DNA of 64,000 nt, from assembly GCF_002742635.1 (NCBI RefSeq), contig NZ_PEGF01000002.1, positions 1,550,001-1,614,000 of the forward strand, given 5' to 3'. Position numbers and translations under genes: made by a program. Positions 32,483 to 42,614 of this stretch are shown in pieces; the first letter of the stretch is position 1; each line of letters starts with the position of its first letter. This DNA is from Caulobacter sp. X (lineage in GTDB: Bacteria; Pseudomonadota; Alphaproteobacteria; Caulobacterales; Caulobacteraceae). Under the pieces are notes generated by a model. It saw only the letters and a list, made by a program, of their open reading frames with translations. It did not search any database and had not been told where the DNA came from.

Positions 32483-33589
32483 ATGGCGCTCACCTGGGGC
32501 GACGATTATCCGATCCATCAGACGCCCGAGCCCGTGGCCTACGCCGGCACGGATCGGAACTTCTATGATCGCTATTTCTTCAACGGCTACGCGGCGTCAG
32601 GTGACGGGGACGACCTGTTCTTCGCCGCGGCCTTCGGGGTCTATCCGCACCTCAACATCGCCGACGCGGCCTTCTGCGTGATGAAGGACGGCAAGCAGGT
32701 CAATCTGCACGCCAGCCGCTGGCTTGAGATGGAGCGGATGGACCTGACCGTCGGGCCGATCGCCATCAGCGTGATCGAACCGCTGAAGCGTCTGAAGCTG
32801 ACGGTGAGCGCGCCCGAGCAGGGGATCGCCGCCGAGATCGTCTTCGAGGGCCGCGCCTTTCCGATCGAGGAGCCGCGCTTCGTTCGCCGCAACGGCCCGC
32901 GCGCCTTCATGGACTACACCCGCCTGACCCAGAACGGCCGCTATTCCGGCTGGATCGAGGTCGATGGCGTGCGCTCAAGTGTCGACGGCTTCGTCGGCAC
33001 GCGGGACCGCTCCTGGGGCGTGCGGCCGGTGGGCGCGCGCGATCCTCAGGATCTGGCCCCGCCGGTTCTCCCGCAGTTCTTCTGGCTGTGGGCGCCGTGC
33101 AATTTCGAGGACGGCGGGCTCTTCTTCCACACCAACGACGACGAGCTGGGTCGGGCCTGGAACCGCCGGGCTTTGTGGCTGGAGGACGGCGGCCGCGAGC
33201 TGGAGTTCGGCGGTTTCGCGCAGGCCTCCTACGCCATCCAGTGGAAGAGCGGCACGCGCCACGCCCGCGCCGCCACGCTGGATTTCGGCGCCGACGGGAC
33301 GACGACGGTCGAGCCAAAGCGCGAGTTCTTCATGCTGGGCCTCGGCTACACCCACCCCACCTGGGGGCACGGGCTGAACCAGGGCAAGCTGAAGGTCGAG
33401 CGCGAGGACTTTGTCGCCGCCGACCTCGACCGCGCCGTTCCCCAGCACCTGCACGTCCAGGCCCTCAGCGACGTGACCTATGTCGACGGCGCGGGGCGGA
33501 CACGAAAGGGGCGGGGGGTCTTCGAGCAGCTGGCGATCGGCCCGCACGCGCCGTCCGGCTTCGCCTCGATCCTGGACATGGCCCCATGA
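32483..33589 (+). CDS. Hypothetical protein, CrtC/AttH lipocalin-like
   Basis: A 368-residue soluble protein. Features such as NFYDRYFFNGYAASGDGDD near the start, a paired beta-rich organisation and the central DGFVGTRDRSWGVRP recall the hydroxyneurosporene dehydratase/AttH (tocopherol cyclase-like) superfamily of tandem lipocalin folds. That assignment is from general resemblance and is not certain. It is the first gene of a tightly coupled operon: its TGA overlaps the ATG of the phosphotransferase gene, which in turn overlaps a DUF6285 gene. A hydrophobic-ligand or acyl-chain role would fit, but is inference. Confidence 0.6.
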   Translation: MALTWGDDYPIHQTPEPVAYAGTDRNFYDRYFFNGYAASGDGDDLFFAAAFGVYPHLNIADAAFCVMKDGKQVNLHASRWLEMERMDLTVGPIAISVIEPLKRLKLTVSAPEQGIAAEIVFEGRAFPIEEPRFVRRNGPRAFMDYTRLTQNGRYSGWIEVDGVRSSVDGFVGTRDRSWGVRPVGARDPQDLAPPVLPQFFWLWAPCNFEDGGLFFHTNDDELGRAWNRRALWLEDGGRELEFGGFAQASYAIQWKSGTRHARAATLDFGADGTTTVEPKREFFMLGLGYTHPTWGHGLNQGKLKVEREDFVAADLDRAVPQHLHVQALSDVTYVDGAGRTRKGRGVFEQLAIGPHAPSGFASILDMAP

Positions 33590-34611
33590 GCCTCGCCGAA
33601 CGCCTGGAGGCGTATCTGTCGCGCGTGTGGGGCGAGGCCGTCACGGTCGTCGACCTCTCGCGCATCCCCGGCGGAGCCAGCCGCGAGACCTATCGGTTCA
33701 GCGCCCGGACGGCGAAGGGCGAACGGCCGCTGATCCTGCGCCGCGACCCGCCCGGCAGCCTGATCGAGACCGACCGCAATCAGGAATATCTGGCCTTCGA
33801 GAGCTTCCACGACCGGCTTCCCGTGCCGCGTCCCGTTGCGATGGAGGCCGAGGGCGCGGAGCTGGAGCGGCCGTTCTTCATCATGGAGCGGGTCGAGGGC
33901 GGGGCCGCCGCCTCGCCGTTCACCGTCGCGCCCTACGGCGAGCATGCGCGGACCATCGGCGAACAGTTCTTCTCGATCCTGGGGACGATCGCCGCCGCCG
34001 ATCCCGCCGCGCTCCCCCTGGCGAAGGCCGCCGACGCGCCCGCGCCGGACGCTTGCTGGAAGATCGCGCTGGACCATTGGGCGGGCGTGATCGAGGCCGA
34101 CCAGCAGCATCCGCAGCCGATCGTCTGGGCGGCGATCCGCGCCCTGCGCCGTCGCCCGCCGCCGCCGGCCCAGGCGATCCGCGTCGTGCATGGCGACTAT
34201 CGGACCGGCAACTTCCTGCACGACGGCGCGGGGAAGATCCTGGCGATCCTGGACTGGGAGATGGTCCACCTGGGCGATCCGCTGGAGGACCTGGGCTGGG
34301 CGCTCGATCCGCTGTGGGGCCACTACGAGGCCGACAAGGTCGCCGGCATGCTGCCGCGCGAGGAGGCCCTGGCGATCTGGAAGAGGGCCAGCGGCCTCGA
34401 GGTCGACGAGGCGGCCCTGGCCTGGTGGAGCCTGTTCAACGCCGTGAAGGGCCAGGCGATTTGGACCTCGGCGGCCAAGGAATACCGCGACGGCGGCTTC
34501 AAGGATCCGGTGCTGGCGATCTCGGGCTGGTACACCGCCCGCCGCCACGACGAGATCCTGGCCGAGGCCTTGCTGAAATGGGAGGGCCAAGCCTTGGAGA
34601 GACCGCGATGA
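33586..34611 (+). CDS. Aminoglycoside phosphotransferase-fold kinase (APH family)
   Basis: A 341-residue protein with the APH/choline kinase fold. It has an N-terminal lobe with the ATP-binding lysine region LILRRDPPGS, a hinge FIMERVEGG, the Brenner catalytic loop VHGDYRTGNFLHD and the metal-binding LDWEMVHLGDP. In this subgroup (ACAD10-like), partners are often acyl-CoA dehydrogenases, and 4-hydroxy-acid phosphorylation is the known eukaryotic role. The substrate here is not known. Both gene junctions are ATGA overlaps, so the start and operon are firm. Confidence 0.85.
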   Translation: MSLAERLEAYLSRVWGEAVTVVDLSRIPGGASRETYRFSARTAKGERPLILRRDPPGSLIETDRNQEYLAFESFHDRLPVPRPVAMEAEGAELERPFFIMERVEGGAAASPFTVAPYGEHARTIGEQFFSILGTIAAADPAALPLAKAADAPAPDACWKIALDHWAGVIEADQQHPQPIVWAAIRALRRRPPPPAQAIRVVHGDYRTGNFLHDGAGKILAILDWEMVHLGDPLEDLGWALDPLWGHYEADKVAGMLPREEALAIWKRASGLEVDEAALAWWSLFNAVKGQAIWTSAAKEYRDGGFKDPVLAISGWYTARRHDEILAEALLKWEGQALERPR

Positions 34612-35027
34612 CGCCCAGCCTGCCCGACATCCTGGTCGGCAACTTCATGTGCATGATCGACCCGCCGCCGCCCGAGCAGCAGGGCGAGTTCATGGCCGGC
34701 AAGGTCGCGGTGGTGGCGCTGTTGTCGCTGCTGGCCGCCCAGGAGGGCGAACGCGGCGTCGCCGCGCGGGTGACCGAAAACGCCGCGATCCGCGCGCTGC
34801 TGGACGAGGCGTCCGGCGACTATGAGGTCGAGGCCGCCGCCGGAACCGACGAGCTGTCGCTGGCGGCGCTGGACGCGGCGAACGCGCGTCTGCGCTCGGC
34901 CCTGATCCGCCTGCATGAGGCGGTGGAGGCCAGGGGCGACACCGCGCGGCATCGCGCGATCCTGCGGTTCTACGCCCGGATGGCCGACCTTCGCCGGCTG
35001 GACATGCCGCCGCTGCCGGGACGCTGA
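34608..35027 (+). CDS. DUF6285-family protein
   Basis: A 139-residue, mostly helical cytosolic protein. It contains DILVGNFMCMIDPPPPEQQGEFMAGKVAVVALLSLLA near the start and ARHRAILRFYARMADLRRLD near the end, matching the small family that accompanies ACAD10-like phosphotransferases. The start overlaps the phosphotransferase stop by 4 nt, implying equal-level synthesis and perhaps a complex. Function unknown; I infer an accessory subunit or regulator of the kinase. The convergent TerC gene ends 4 bp downstream. Confidence 0.7.
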   Translation: MTPSLPDILVGNFMCMIDPPPPEQQGEFMAGKVAVVALLSLLAAQEGERGVAARVTENAAIRALLDEASGDYEVEAAAGTDELSLAALDAANARLRSALIRLHEAVEARGDTARHRAILRFYARMADLRRLDMPPLPGR

Positions 35028-35031
35028 ACCG

Positions 35032-35772
35032 CTACTTGTGCCGGTTGTGCTTGGCCATCTCCTCTGGACTGATGTCCAGAGGAGCGGGGGCGGCGGCGTT
35101 GTAGGCGCCGGTCTCGTTGAGGTCCATCACCACGCTGCGGTGGCCTTCCCAGATCATGTGCAGGGCGACGTAGAACACGATGGCGAGGCCGACGAAGCCG
35201 ATCCAGCGGTGCTTGTGCAGCAGGTTGGCGATGGCGCTGGCGGCCAGGCCCATCAGGATGATCGACAGCAGCAGGCCGAAGACCAGGATGGCCGGATGCT
35301 CGCGGGCCGCGCCGGCCACGGCCAGCACGTTATCCAGCGACATCGAGACGTCGGCGATCAGAACCTGGACGAAGGCTTGTTTGAAAGACTTCGCGGGACG
35401 GGCGCGCGGCTCGGTGCTGGGATCGGAGTCGACCATGGCCACGGCGTCGGCCTGGTCGTGCGAGGCCTGCTCGCGCAGTTCGCGCCACATCTTCCAGCAG
35501 ACCCACAGCAGCAGGAAACCGCCGGCCAGGAGCAGGCCGATGACGCCCAGCAGCCAGGTGGTGATCAGGGCGAAGCTGATCCGCAGCACGACCGCCGCGC
35601 CCAAGCCGTAGAGAATGACCTTCTTGCGATCCTTGACCGGCAGGCCGCCGGCCGCCAAGCCCACGGCCACGGCGTTGTCGCCGGCCAGGACGAGATCGAT
35701 CATCAGGACTTGCAGGAAAGCTGTCAGCGGTCCCTGAAAGCCATCCAAGTGGGCCATCAACGTGTCGAACAT
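35032..35772 (-). CDS. TerC-family integral membrane protein (YjbE-type)
   Basis: A 246-residue membrane protein with about seven helices. Two inverted halves each carry an acidic/Asn pair in the membrane: IDLVLAGDNAVAVGLAAGGLP in the first and DVSMSLDNVLAVAGAA in the second. These are the TerC-family metal-site motifs; relatives export Mn2+ or load metalloenzymes at the membrane. A hydrophilic loop of about 35 residues separates the halves. No manganese riboswitch fits into the 57-bp gap upstream. It follows the proline-rich gene on the same strand. Confidence 0.82.
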   Translation of the reverse strand: MFDTLMAHLDGFQGPLTAFLQVLMIDLVLAGDNAVAVGLAAGGLPVKDRKKVILYGLGAAVVLRISFALITTWLLGVIGLLLAGGFLLLWVCWKMWRELREQASHDQADAVAMVDSDPSTEPRARPAKSFKQAFVQVLIADVSMSLDNVLAVAGAAREHPAILVFGLLLSIILMGLAASAIANLLHKHRWIGFVGLAIVFYVALHMIWEGHRSVVMDLNETGAYNAAAPAPLDISPEEMAKHNRHK

Positions 35773-35829
35773 GCGCCCTCAATGGGATGACGCGCGGGTC
35801 GATGCAAGACGCAAAAGGCCGCGCCGGAC

Positions 35830-36177
35830 CTAAACGCGCCTTGTCGCGGATCGGCGGCGCCGTGCAAACCATCGCACGAGCGCGACCAGCGCGAGCAGGC
35901 TCGGCAAAAGCAGGATCAGGCCGAGGTCGTGGCGCTTCGCGGGCTTGGGCGGCGGCCTCTCCCGCGCCGGGAGACCGGACCGTGGCGGCTTCGTCAGGGG
36001 CTCGCCGACCGTCGTCGGCTGGTCGGGCGTGACAGGCGGGGGAGGCGGGGTCACCGTTTGCGTCGCGACGGGTCGCGCCCGCGCTAGTCGGGACTGGGTT
36101 TCGGCCGTGGAAGCCTGGGCGAGGCCGCCCTGAGCCCCGACCACGGCCGCCGCCAGAACGACGAGGAGCCTCCGCAC
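35830..36177 (-). CDS. Hypothetical secreted/membrane-tethered protein
   Basis: A 115-residue protein starting at GTG 36177 with a convincing signal peptide (RRLLVVLAAAVVGAQGGLAQA). A Pro/Thr-rich linker (VTPPPPPVTPDQP) follows, then one C-terminal transmembrane helix (LGLILLLPSLLALVALVRWF) ending in Arg residues. This start is chosen because it follows the rlmB stop by 13 nt; an ATG at 36228 inside rlmB would add 17 basic residues before the signal peptide. Type I-like membrane topology is inferred. No family recognised. Confidence 0.55.
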   Translation of the reverse strand: MRRLLVVLAAAVVGAQGGLAQASTAETQSRLARARPVATQTVTPPPPPVTPDQPTTVGEPLTKPPRSGLPARERPPPKPAKRHDLGLILLLPSLLALVALVRWFARRRRSATRRV

Positions 36178-36190
36178 GGGCGCGAAACGC

Positions 36191-37021
36191 CTAGACCGCC
36201 GCCTTGCCGCGCGGCTTGGACGCTTCATAGAGCGCGATCGCCGCGGCCGCCGAGACGTTGAGGCTTTCGAAGCCGCCCGGCATCGGGATCTTGCCCAGCA
36301 CGTCGCAGTGCTCGGCGACCAGTCGGCGCACGCCTTCGCCTTCCGAGCCGAGGACCAGCACCGTGGGGCCGCCGTCCAACACCTCGTCCAGGGTCTGTTC
36401 GGCCTCGCCGGCCAGGGCCACGCCGCGCCAGCCGAGCTCGGCCAGCTCCTCGAGCGCGCGGGAGAGATTGACCACGCGCGCGTAGGGCACCTTGTCCACG
36501 GCGCCGACGGCGGTCTTGGCCAGCACGCCGGTCAGGGCGGGGGCGTGGCGGTCCTGCAGGATGACGCCCTTGGCGCCGAACGCGGCGGCCGAGCGGAAGA
36601 TCGCGCCGATATTCTGCGGGTCGGTGATCTGGTCCAGCATGACCAGGAAGCCTTCGCCCGAAGCCGCCAGTTCAGAGATCGACAGCGACTCGGGCTCGTC
36701 GATCTTCAGCGCCAGGCCCTGGTGCACGGCGCCCTGGGGCAGGTGCTTGGCGATCTCCTGGCCTTCCATCACCTGCAGGCAGGACAGTTTCTGCAGGTCG
36801 GGGGCGAGTCGCTTGGCCCGATCCGGGGTCGCCAGAAGGCGCTTGGGGGCGGGGCGATGAGGGTTCGAAAGCGCCGCCTCGACGGCGTGAGTCCCCCAAA
36901 TCCAGTCCTTGGCGTCGCCTTGGCCTCTGGAAAAGTCGTTTTGTTTCCGGGGCTTGGAACGAAAATCGCGTCCTTGTGCAGAAGGGCGTTTCCGGTCGTT
37001 GCGTTCGGAATGAGAGGACAC
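36191..37021 (-). CDS. rlmB: 23S rRNA 2'-O-methyltransferase RlmB (SPOUT family)
   Basis: RlmB methylates the 2'-O of G2251 in E. coli 23S rRNA numbering. The 276-residue protein has a basic, disordered N-terminus of about 40 residues, an L30e-like RNA-binding domain, and the trefoil-knot SPOUT domain. SPOUT motif 1 is ITDPQNIGAIFRSAAAFG, motif 2 VLGSEGEGVRRL and motif 3 PMPGGFESLNVSAAAAIALYE. It lies 173 bp from tRNA-Tyr in divergent orientation. The class (RlmB rather than TrmH) is judged from length and motif 3. Confidence 0.92.
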   Translation of the reverse strand: MSSHSERNDRKRPSAQGRDFRSKPRKQNDFSRGQGDAKDWIWGTHAVEAALSNPHRPAPKRLLATPDRAKRLAPDLQKLSCLQVMEGQEIAKHLPQGAVHQGLALKIDEPESLSISELAASGEGFLVMLDQITDPQNIGAIFRSAAAFGAKGVILQDRHAPALTGVLAKTAVGAVDKVPYARVVNLSRALEELAELGWRGVALAGEAEQTLDEVLDGGPTVLVLGSEGEGVRRLVAEHCDVLGKIPMPGGFESLNVSAAAAIALYEASKPRGKAAV

Positions 37022-37194
37022 TATAAGACGCGCTCCGATTTGGGGCCCCGAGGGCTTCTCGGCCAGCCGGCGCTGCTCTTAGCATCGTCCGTCACCGGTC
37101 CAAGAAGCTTTTGTTTCGCATCGGCGTTTGACGGCTTGCCGTCGCTCGTCGAAGCGGATAAAGGCCGCCGGCTTCGGAACTCCATCGCGTGCTT

Positions 37195-37280
37195 GGGGGA
37201 ATGTCCCGAGTGGCAAAGGGGGGGGACTGTAAATCCCCTGGCGTAAGCCTTCGTAGGTTCGAGTCCTACTTCCCCCACCA
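37195..37280 (+). tRNA. tRNA-Tyr (anticodon GTA)
   Basis: Acceptor arms GGGGGAA (37195-37201) and TTCCCCC (37270-37276) pair perfectly; the CCA end is encoded (37278-37280). The anticodon loop ACTGTAAATC carries GTA, and the T-arm contains GGTTCGAGTCC. A long variable arm (CTGGCGTAAGCC) marks it as class II, as expected for bacterial tRNA-Tyr. It heads the cluster tRNA-Tyr, tRNA-Gly, tuf, an order also known from other proteobacteria (E. coli tufB operon). Confidence 0.97.
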
Positions 37281-37358
37281 TGCGCGCGATGAGTTCTGAA
37301 GGCAGGTGAGGGCGTCCCAGAGCCAGAGACCGGGAGCCGACGCGACCCCGCAAGCTTG

Positions 37359-37432
37359 GCGGGTATAGCACAATGGTAGTGCAGCAGCCTTCCAAGCTGA
37401 GGATGCGGGTTCGATTCCCGCTACCCGCTCCA
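37359..37432 (+). tRNA. tRNA-Gly (anticodon TCC)
   Basis: Acceptor GCGGGTA (37359-37365) pairs with TACCCGC (37422-37428); the discriminator T and encoded CCA follow. The anticodon loop CTTCCAAG carries TCC, reading GGA/GGG. T-loop GGTTCGATTCC is canonical. It lies 78 bp after tRNA-Tyr and 53 bp before tuf, so processing from a common transcript is likely. Confidence 0.97.
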
Positions 37433-37485
37433 GCTCCCCGAGAGTTATTCCCAACAACCCAGCCGCCGGCGCGAAGGTAGAGACG

Positions 37486-38676
<1,191 letters not shown>

Positions 38677-38709
38677 TCGAACGGTCTTAGCGACAGCTAG
38701 ACAATGCGA

Positions 38710-38740
38710 AGGCCCCGGAGAGCAATCTCCGGGGCCTTTT
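38710..38740 (+). terminator. Rho-independent terminator of tuf
   Basis: A 12-bp GC-rich stem AGGCCCCGGAGA / TCTCCGGGGCCT with a GCAA tetraloop, followed by TTTT, 33 bp after the tuf stop. Confidence 0.92.
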
Positions 38741-38756
38741 GCTATGGGGCATGCGG

Positions 38757-38782
38757 AATCCCTCTCTTTGGAGAGAGGGATT
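38757..38782. terminator. Second hairpin after tuf
   Basis: AATCCCTCTC and GAGAGGGATT form a nearly perfect 10-12 bp stem with a short TTTG loop. No clear U-run follows on either strand; it may be a backup terminator or a repeat remnant. Confidence 0.5.
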
Positions 38783-39336
38783 TCGCGTGGACGCCCATCC
38801 ACTCACGAGCGTCCAGCGCATCCCGCCCCAACAATCTCAACGCCTTACGCCCCTAACCCACGAGCGCCGCCAAAATCGACGCATCGCTCCCAAAACCGCC
38901 CGCATACTTCTTCTCGCCCCGTCGCGGGGGAGGGCGTTCAGCTGGCGACCGAACGAGCGGCGGGGGTGATCGAGCGGGAAGCGCTGGTCGTGGCCTTTGG
39001 GCCGCCTTCGCGACGGATTCGGACGGGCTCCCTGAAACATCGGGACGAAAGCCGGATCCCGAAGGAGACAGGCGCGGCAGGCGCGGGCTGAAATCGCCCG
39101 CGTGGTCCGGAGGGAACGCATCTTCCTCTGCCCGCCCAGGGCCTCTTTCGAAAGCGGGTTAAAACCCCGCGCGTCGAAGGCTCTGGAGCACAGGTCACGC
39201 GGAGCGCTCTGGCCTCGGCCGAAACGGTACTCCATCAAACACTCATCCGGGCCCTGCCCGGACGCTCCGCCGCCTCCCCAAGCCCGCCGGATCCACCGGC
39301 GGAAGGGCGCCTTTTCGCGCCCGCCTCCAGGCCAAA
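38783..39336. other. Gene-free region between tuf and the TonB receptor
   Basis: No gene is supported on either strand. Contents seen: a degenerate half of the GC-rich hairpin repeat near 38917-38936 (CGCCCCGTCGCGGGGGAGG) and a short hairpin GGGCGCCTTTTCGCGCCC at 39305-39322. Several open frames exist only because of high GC. This could be decayed gene sequence. Confidence 0.5.
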
Positions 39337-39367
39337 GAAAAGGCGGGCCCCGCGAGGAGCCCGCCCG
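39337..39367 (-). terminator. Terminator of the TonB-dependent receptor gene
   Basis: On the minus strand GGCGGGC-loop-GCCCGCC is followed by TTTTCTTT, a rho-independent terminator 27 bp beyond the receptor stop codon. Confidence 0.85.
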
Positions 39368-39393
39368 TCGAGTTGGGGTGGAAGTCGTAAGCC

Positions 39394-42273
39394 CTAGAAC
39401 TTGGCCTTCACCGCCACGAAGAAGCGGCGGCCCAGCACGTCGTAGGTCGACGGGTCGGTGTTGGCCTGGACGTAGGACGAGAAGTAGGGCGGCTGCTTGT
39501 TGGTCAGGTTGGTGACGCCGCCGCGGATCGAGTAGGTGTCGTTGACCTTCCACGAGGCGTTCAGGTCGTAGTAGTTGACCGCCCCGATCTTCTCGCTGGC
39601 GTCGGCCGCGTCGACCATGTTCCCGATGTAGCGCCAGCGCGCGCCGATCTCGACCGGACCGATCAGGTAGCTGACCGAGGTGTTGTACTTCCACTCCGGA
39701 TGGGAGACGGCGGTCGAGCTGATCTGGGTGTTGCCGATCGTGCCCTTCAGCTCGATGAAGTCCTCGCCCGGCAGGCTCTGGACCTTGAAGCTGTCGAGAT
39801 AGGTGCCGATGACGTTGACCTTGATCGCGCCGTAGCGGTCGTCGAGGCCGACGGCGCCCAGGCCAAAGCCCCAGTCGACCTGGAAGTCGACGCCCGTGGT
39901 CTTGTACTCGGCCAGGTTCAGGTTGGTCAGGGTCAGGGTGTCGATCTCGCCCGTCTCGCTGTTCCGCTTGAACAGGCTGCAATAATAGTTGCTGGTCGAG
40001 CCGGTCGGGTTGCCCTCGGCCGAGTAGCACTTGTCGAGCGCCGTGGCGGCGTCGATCGTGCCGATCGCGTTCTTGATGTCGATCGAATAGTAGTCGACCG
40101 ACAGCGACAGGCGCTCCAGCAGCGGATGGTCGATGCGCGGGGTCCAGACGGCGCCGACGCTGTAGGTATTGGCCGTCTCTTGGCGCAGGTCGGGATTGCC
40201 GCCGCTCAGCGCGTTCACCTGGGTGTTGGCGTAGGTGTAGCTGTCGATGATCGCCGACGGCACGCCCTGGGCCAGGCAGAGAGCGCGGACCGTCGAGGCG
40301 TTGGAGCCGGCGCGGTAGGTGCTGTTGTAGGCGCAGGGGTCCTCGGTGATCGAGGGGTAGCCCTGGTTCTGGGGCGAGTAGAGCTCGCCGATCGACGGGG
40401 CCCGCACGGCGCGTTGATAGCCGCCGCGGATGCGGAAGCCTTCCACGACCTCCCAGTCGCCGTCCAGCTTGTAGGCGTTGACGTCGCCGACGGTGTTGTA
40501 GTCCGACAGGCGGTAGCCGACGTTCAGGTCGAGGGCCTTGATGAACGGCAGGTCCTTCAGGACCGGGACCAGCAATTCGCCGTACAGTTCCTTGACGTTG
40601 GTCGAGGCGTCGATGGCGTCCTGGGCGTTGAAGCCGACGACGTCGCCGGTCGACAGCAGGCTGTCGGGCTCGAACAGGTAGGTGTCGCGCTTATAGCTGG
40701 CGCCGATGGCGGCGCGGACCTCGCCGGCGGGCAGGTCGAACAGGCCGCCTTGCAGGTTGGCCTCGACCACCTGCTGCTCGGCGACCGTGCGGTTCTTGGT
40801 TTGGCGCGAGATGTACGAGCGGCAGGCCGCCGACAGGGCGTTCAGGCCGAACGGGTCATAGCCGCCTTCGCAGAGGCTGGCGCCGCCGTCCGAGGCGTTG
40901 AGCAGGGTCTGGACCGCCGAGTGGCTGATGTTGCCCGACTGGGTCTCGTTCTGCTCCGAGCGGCCGTACGAGGCGAAGACGTCGTACGTCCAGTCCTTGA
41001 ACCCGATGTCGCCGCGCACGCCGCCGGCGATCTGGAACACGTTGAAGGTGGTGTCCGAGACGCGCGGGCCGACGTCCGTGAAGCGCTTGCGCAGCAGGAA
41101 GCTGGCGTTCGGGTTGGCGCGGCTGGCGAGCAGGGTGGCCAGATCCGCCGGGATGAACGGGTTGGTCACCGGCACGCTGAAGCCGGTCGAGCTGGCGGCG
41201 GGCGCCGGGGCCAGGACCGTCGTGGAATCATAGTGCGTGAAGTTGAACGAGCCGTAGAACTGGGCGTGCTCGTTGATCTGATAGTCGGTCGCCGCATAGG
41301 CGTTGTAGCGCTTCAGCGGCAGCTGCAGCAGGTTCAAGGCGCCGGTGTTGTAGGTGCCGTTGACCGGGATCGTCGAATAGTCGATCGCGGTCGAGCCCTT
41401 GTAGTTCACGCCGTTGTAGAACAGCGTGCCGTCGTCGTTGAAGCCGAGATTGGCGCTGGCCTTCACCGTGCCGGCGGCGATGCCGTACTTGGCGAACACC
41501 GCGTTGATGGCGGCCTGGCTGGGCAGGTTGGTGCCCGTGGCGTCATAGCGGCCGTACGGCGTGGTCGAGGACGCGCCCGAGATCTTCGAGAAGTCGCGAG
41601 CGGCGTTGTAGACTTGGCCGCGTTCCGAATAGCTGAGCGAGAAGACGGCGTGGCCGCGATCCTCGGCGTACTTGCCGCCGGCGGTCAGGGCCAGGGACTT
41701 CTCGCGGCCGTCACCCTCCTCGGTGACGCCATATTGAGCGTCCAGTTGCAGGCCGGTGAAGTTGTTGTTGAGCTTGAAGTTGACGACGCCGGCCAGGGCG
41801 TCGGAGCCGTAGGTCGCCGAGGCGCCGCCCGAGATCACTTCGATGTTCTGGATCAGCGCGGCCGGGATGATGTTGACGTCGACCGTGCCGTCCGAGTTCG
41901 AGGGCACAACGCGGTGGCCGTCCATCAGGATCATGGTGCGGGCCGTGCCCAGGCCGCGCAGGTCGATGTTGGCCTGGCCGCCGTTCGACGGGTTGTTCGA
42001 CGTGCTGCTGACCGACGGCACGAACTGCGGCATCTGGTTCAGGATCGTGTCGACGGTGACCGAGCCCAGCTTCTCGATATCGGCTTTGCCGACCGTGACG
42101 ATCGGGCTGTCGGAGGAGTAGTCGCGGCGCGCGATGCGCGACCCCGTGACGACGATCTCCTCGACGGCCGTGGCGCTGGCGCCCGTGTCGGTCTGGGCGT
42201 GGGCGACCACGGGGGCGGCGTTCAATAGAAGCACGAGGGCGGATGCGCCCCCAAGATACTGGATCTTGAGCAT
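39394..42273 (-). CDS. TonB-dependent outer-membrane receptor
   Basis: A 959-residue receptor that imports a ligand across the outer membrane using TonB energy. Visible: signal peptide (1-26, AHA before QTDT), TonB box EEIVVTG (38-44), plug domain with DTILNQMPQFVPSVSS and IDLRGLGTARTMILMDGHRVV, then a 22-stranded barrel. The terminal FFVAVKAKF ends in the outer-membrane C-terminal Phe. The receptor group with GSRI-type boxes and NQMPQF plugs is often used for plant polymers or oligosaccharides in Caulobacter; the ligand here is not known. No transporter or regulator neighbour gives a hint. Confidence 0.93.
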   Translation of the reverse strand: MLKIQYLGGASALVLLLNAAPVVAHAQTDTGASATAVEEIVVTGSRIARRDYSSDSPIVTVGKADIEKLGSVTVDTILNQMPQFVPSVSSTSNNPSNGGQANIDLRGLGTARTMILMDGHRVVPSNSDGTVDVNIIPAALIQNIEVISGGASATYGSDALAGVVNFKLNNNFTGLQLDAQYGVTEEGDGREKSLALTAGGKYAEDRGHAVFSLSYSERGQVYNAARDFSKISGASSTTPYGRYDATGTNLPSQAAINAVFAKYGIAAGTVKASANLGFNDDGTLFYNGVNYKGSTAIDYSTIPVNGTYNTGALNLLQLPLKRYNAYAATDYQINEHAQFYGSFNFTHYDSTTVLAPAPAASSTGFSVPVTNPFIPADLATLLASRANPNASFLLRKRFTDVGPRVSDTTFNVFQIAGGVRGDIGFKDWTYDVFASYGRSEQNETQSGNISHSAVQTLLNASDGGASLCEGGYDPFGLNALSAACRSYISRQTKNRTVAEQQVVEANLQGGLFDLPAGEVRAAIGASYKRDTYLFEPDSLLSTGDVVGFNAQDAIDASTNVKELYGELLVPVLKDLPFIKALDLNVGYRLSDYNTVGDVNAYKLDGDWEVVEGFRIRGGYQRAVRAPSIGELYSPQNQGYPSITEDPCAYNSTYRAGSNASTVRALCLAQGVPSAIIDSYTYANTQVNALSGGNPDLRQETANTYSVGAVWTPRIDHPLLERLSLSVDYYSIDIKNAIGTIDAATALDKCYSAEGNPTGSTSNYYCSLFKRNSETGEIDTLTLTNLNLAEYKTTGVDFQVDWGFGLGAVGLDDRYGAIKVNVIGTYLDSFKVQSLPGEDFIELKGTIGNTQISSTAVSHPEWKYNTSVSYLIGPVEIGARWRYIGNMVDAADASEKIGAVNYYDLNASWKVNDTYSIRGGVTNLTNKQPPYFSSYVQANTDPSTYDVLGRRFFVAVKAKF

Positions 42274-42614
42274 AGGACTGTCCCCTAACGCGCCGTCTTT
42301 GCGGAAGACGGCCAAAAATCAGCGAAAAGGTGTTCGCGATGCGCAGAGGGCTAGGAGGCGTCTGTGTCCCGATTGTGGGGGTTTGTTAGTCGCTGACTGG
42401 CCGCCGATGTAGAGACGGCGACGCGTTGATAGCGAAGGCAATAAATGACGAGCTTAGTGTCTCCGGCGACGCGAAGAGATATGCCGCGCCGCGAAGGTGA
42501 GGAATTTTTTCAGCAGGATTTCAATTGTAACGGCGAGATTTGTGCTTTTGAGGTCACGGGCGTCATTCAAATGTCATCACGCCGCCGCGACGCCGTGCGG
42601 ATTTCGAAGGCGCG
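42274..42614. other. Intergenic region upstream of the TonB receptor
   Basis: No gene supported. It contains the receptor's upstream region and a moderately AT-rich patch (about 42500-42575). A 13-base string TTGAAATCCTGCT on the minus strand here also occurs upstream of rplO. No operator could be recognised. Confidence 0.45.

Noticed and set aside
35773..35829. Possible manganese (yybP-ykoY) riboswitch before the TerC gene
   Set aside because: Only 57 bp separate it from the upstream gene and no pair of conserved loops could be found.
37195..37432. tRNA genes as an integration site for a genomic island
   Set aside because: Both tRNAs are intact, no duplicated 3' end was seen nearby and no integrase gene occurs in the window.
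39700..42228. 842-codon plus-strand frame across the TonB receptor
   Set aside because: The opposite strand carries a complete receptor with signal peptide, TonB box and terminal Phe. The antisense frame has no domain and no credible start.
42513..42525. TTGAAATCCTGCT shared with the rplO upstream region (59135-59147)
   Set aside because: A single 13-base match with no matching -10 spacing at the receptor; probably chance.
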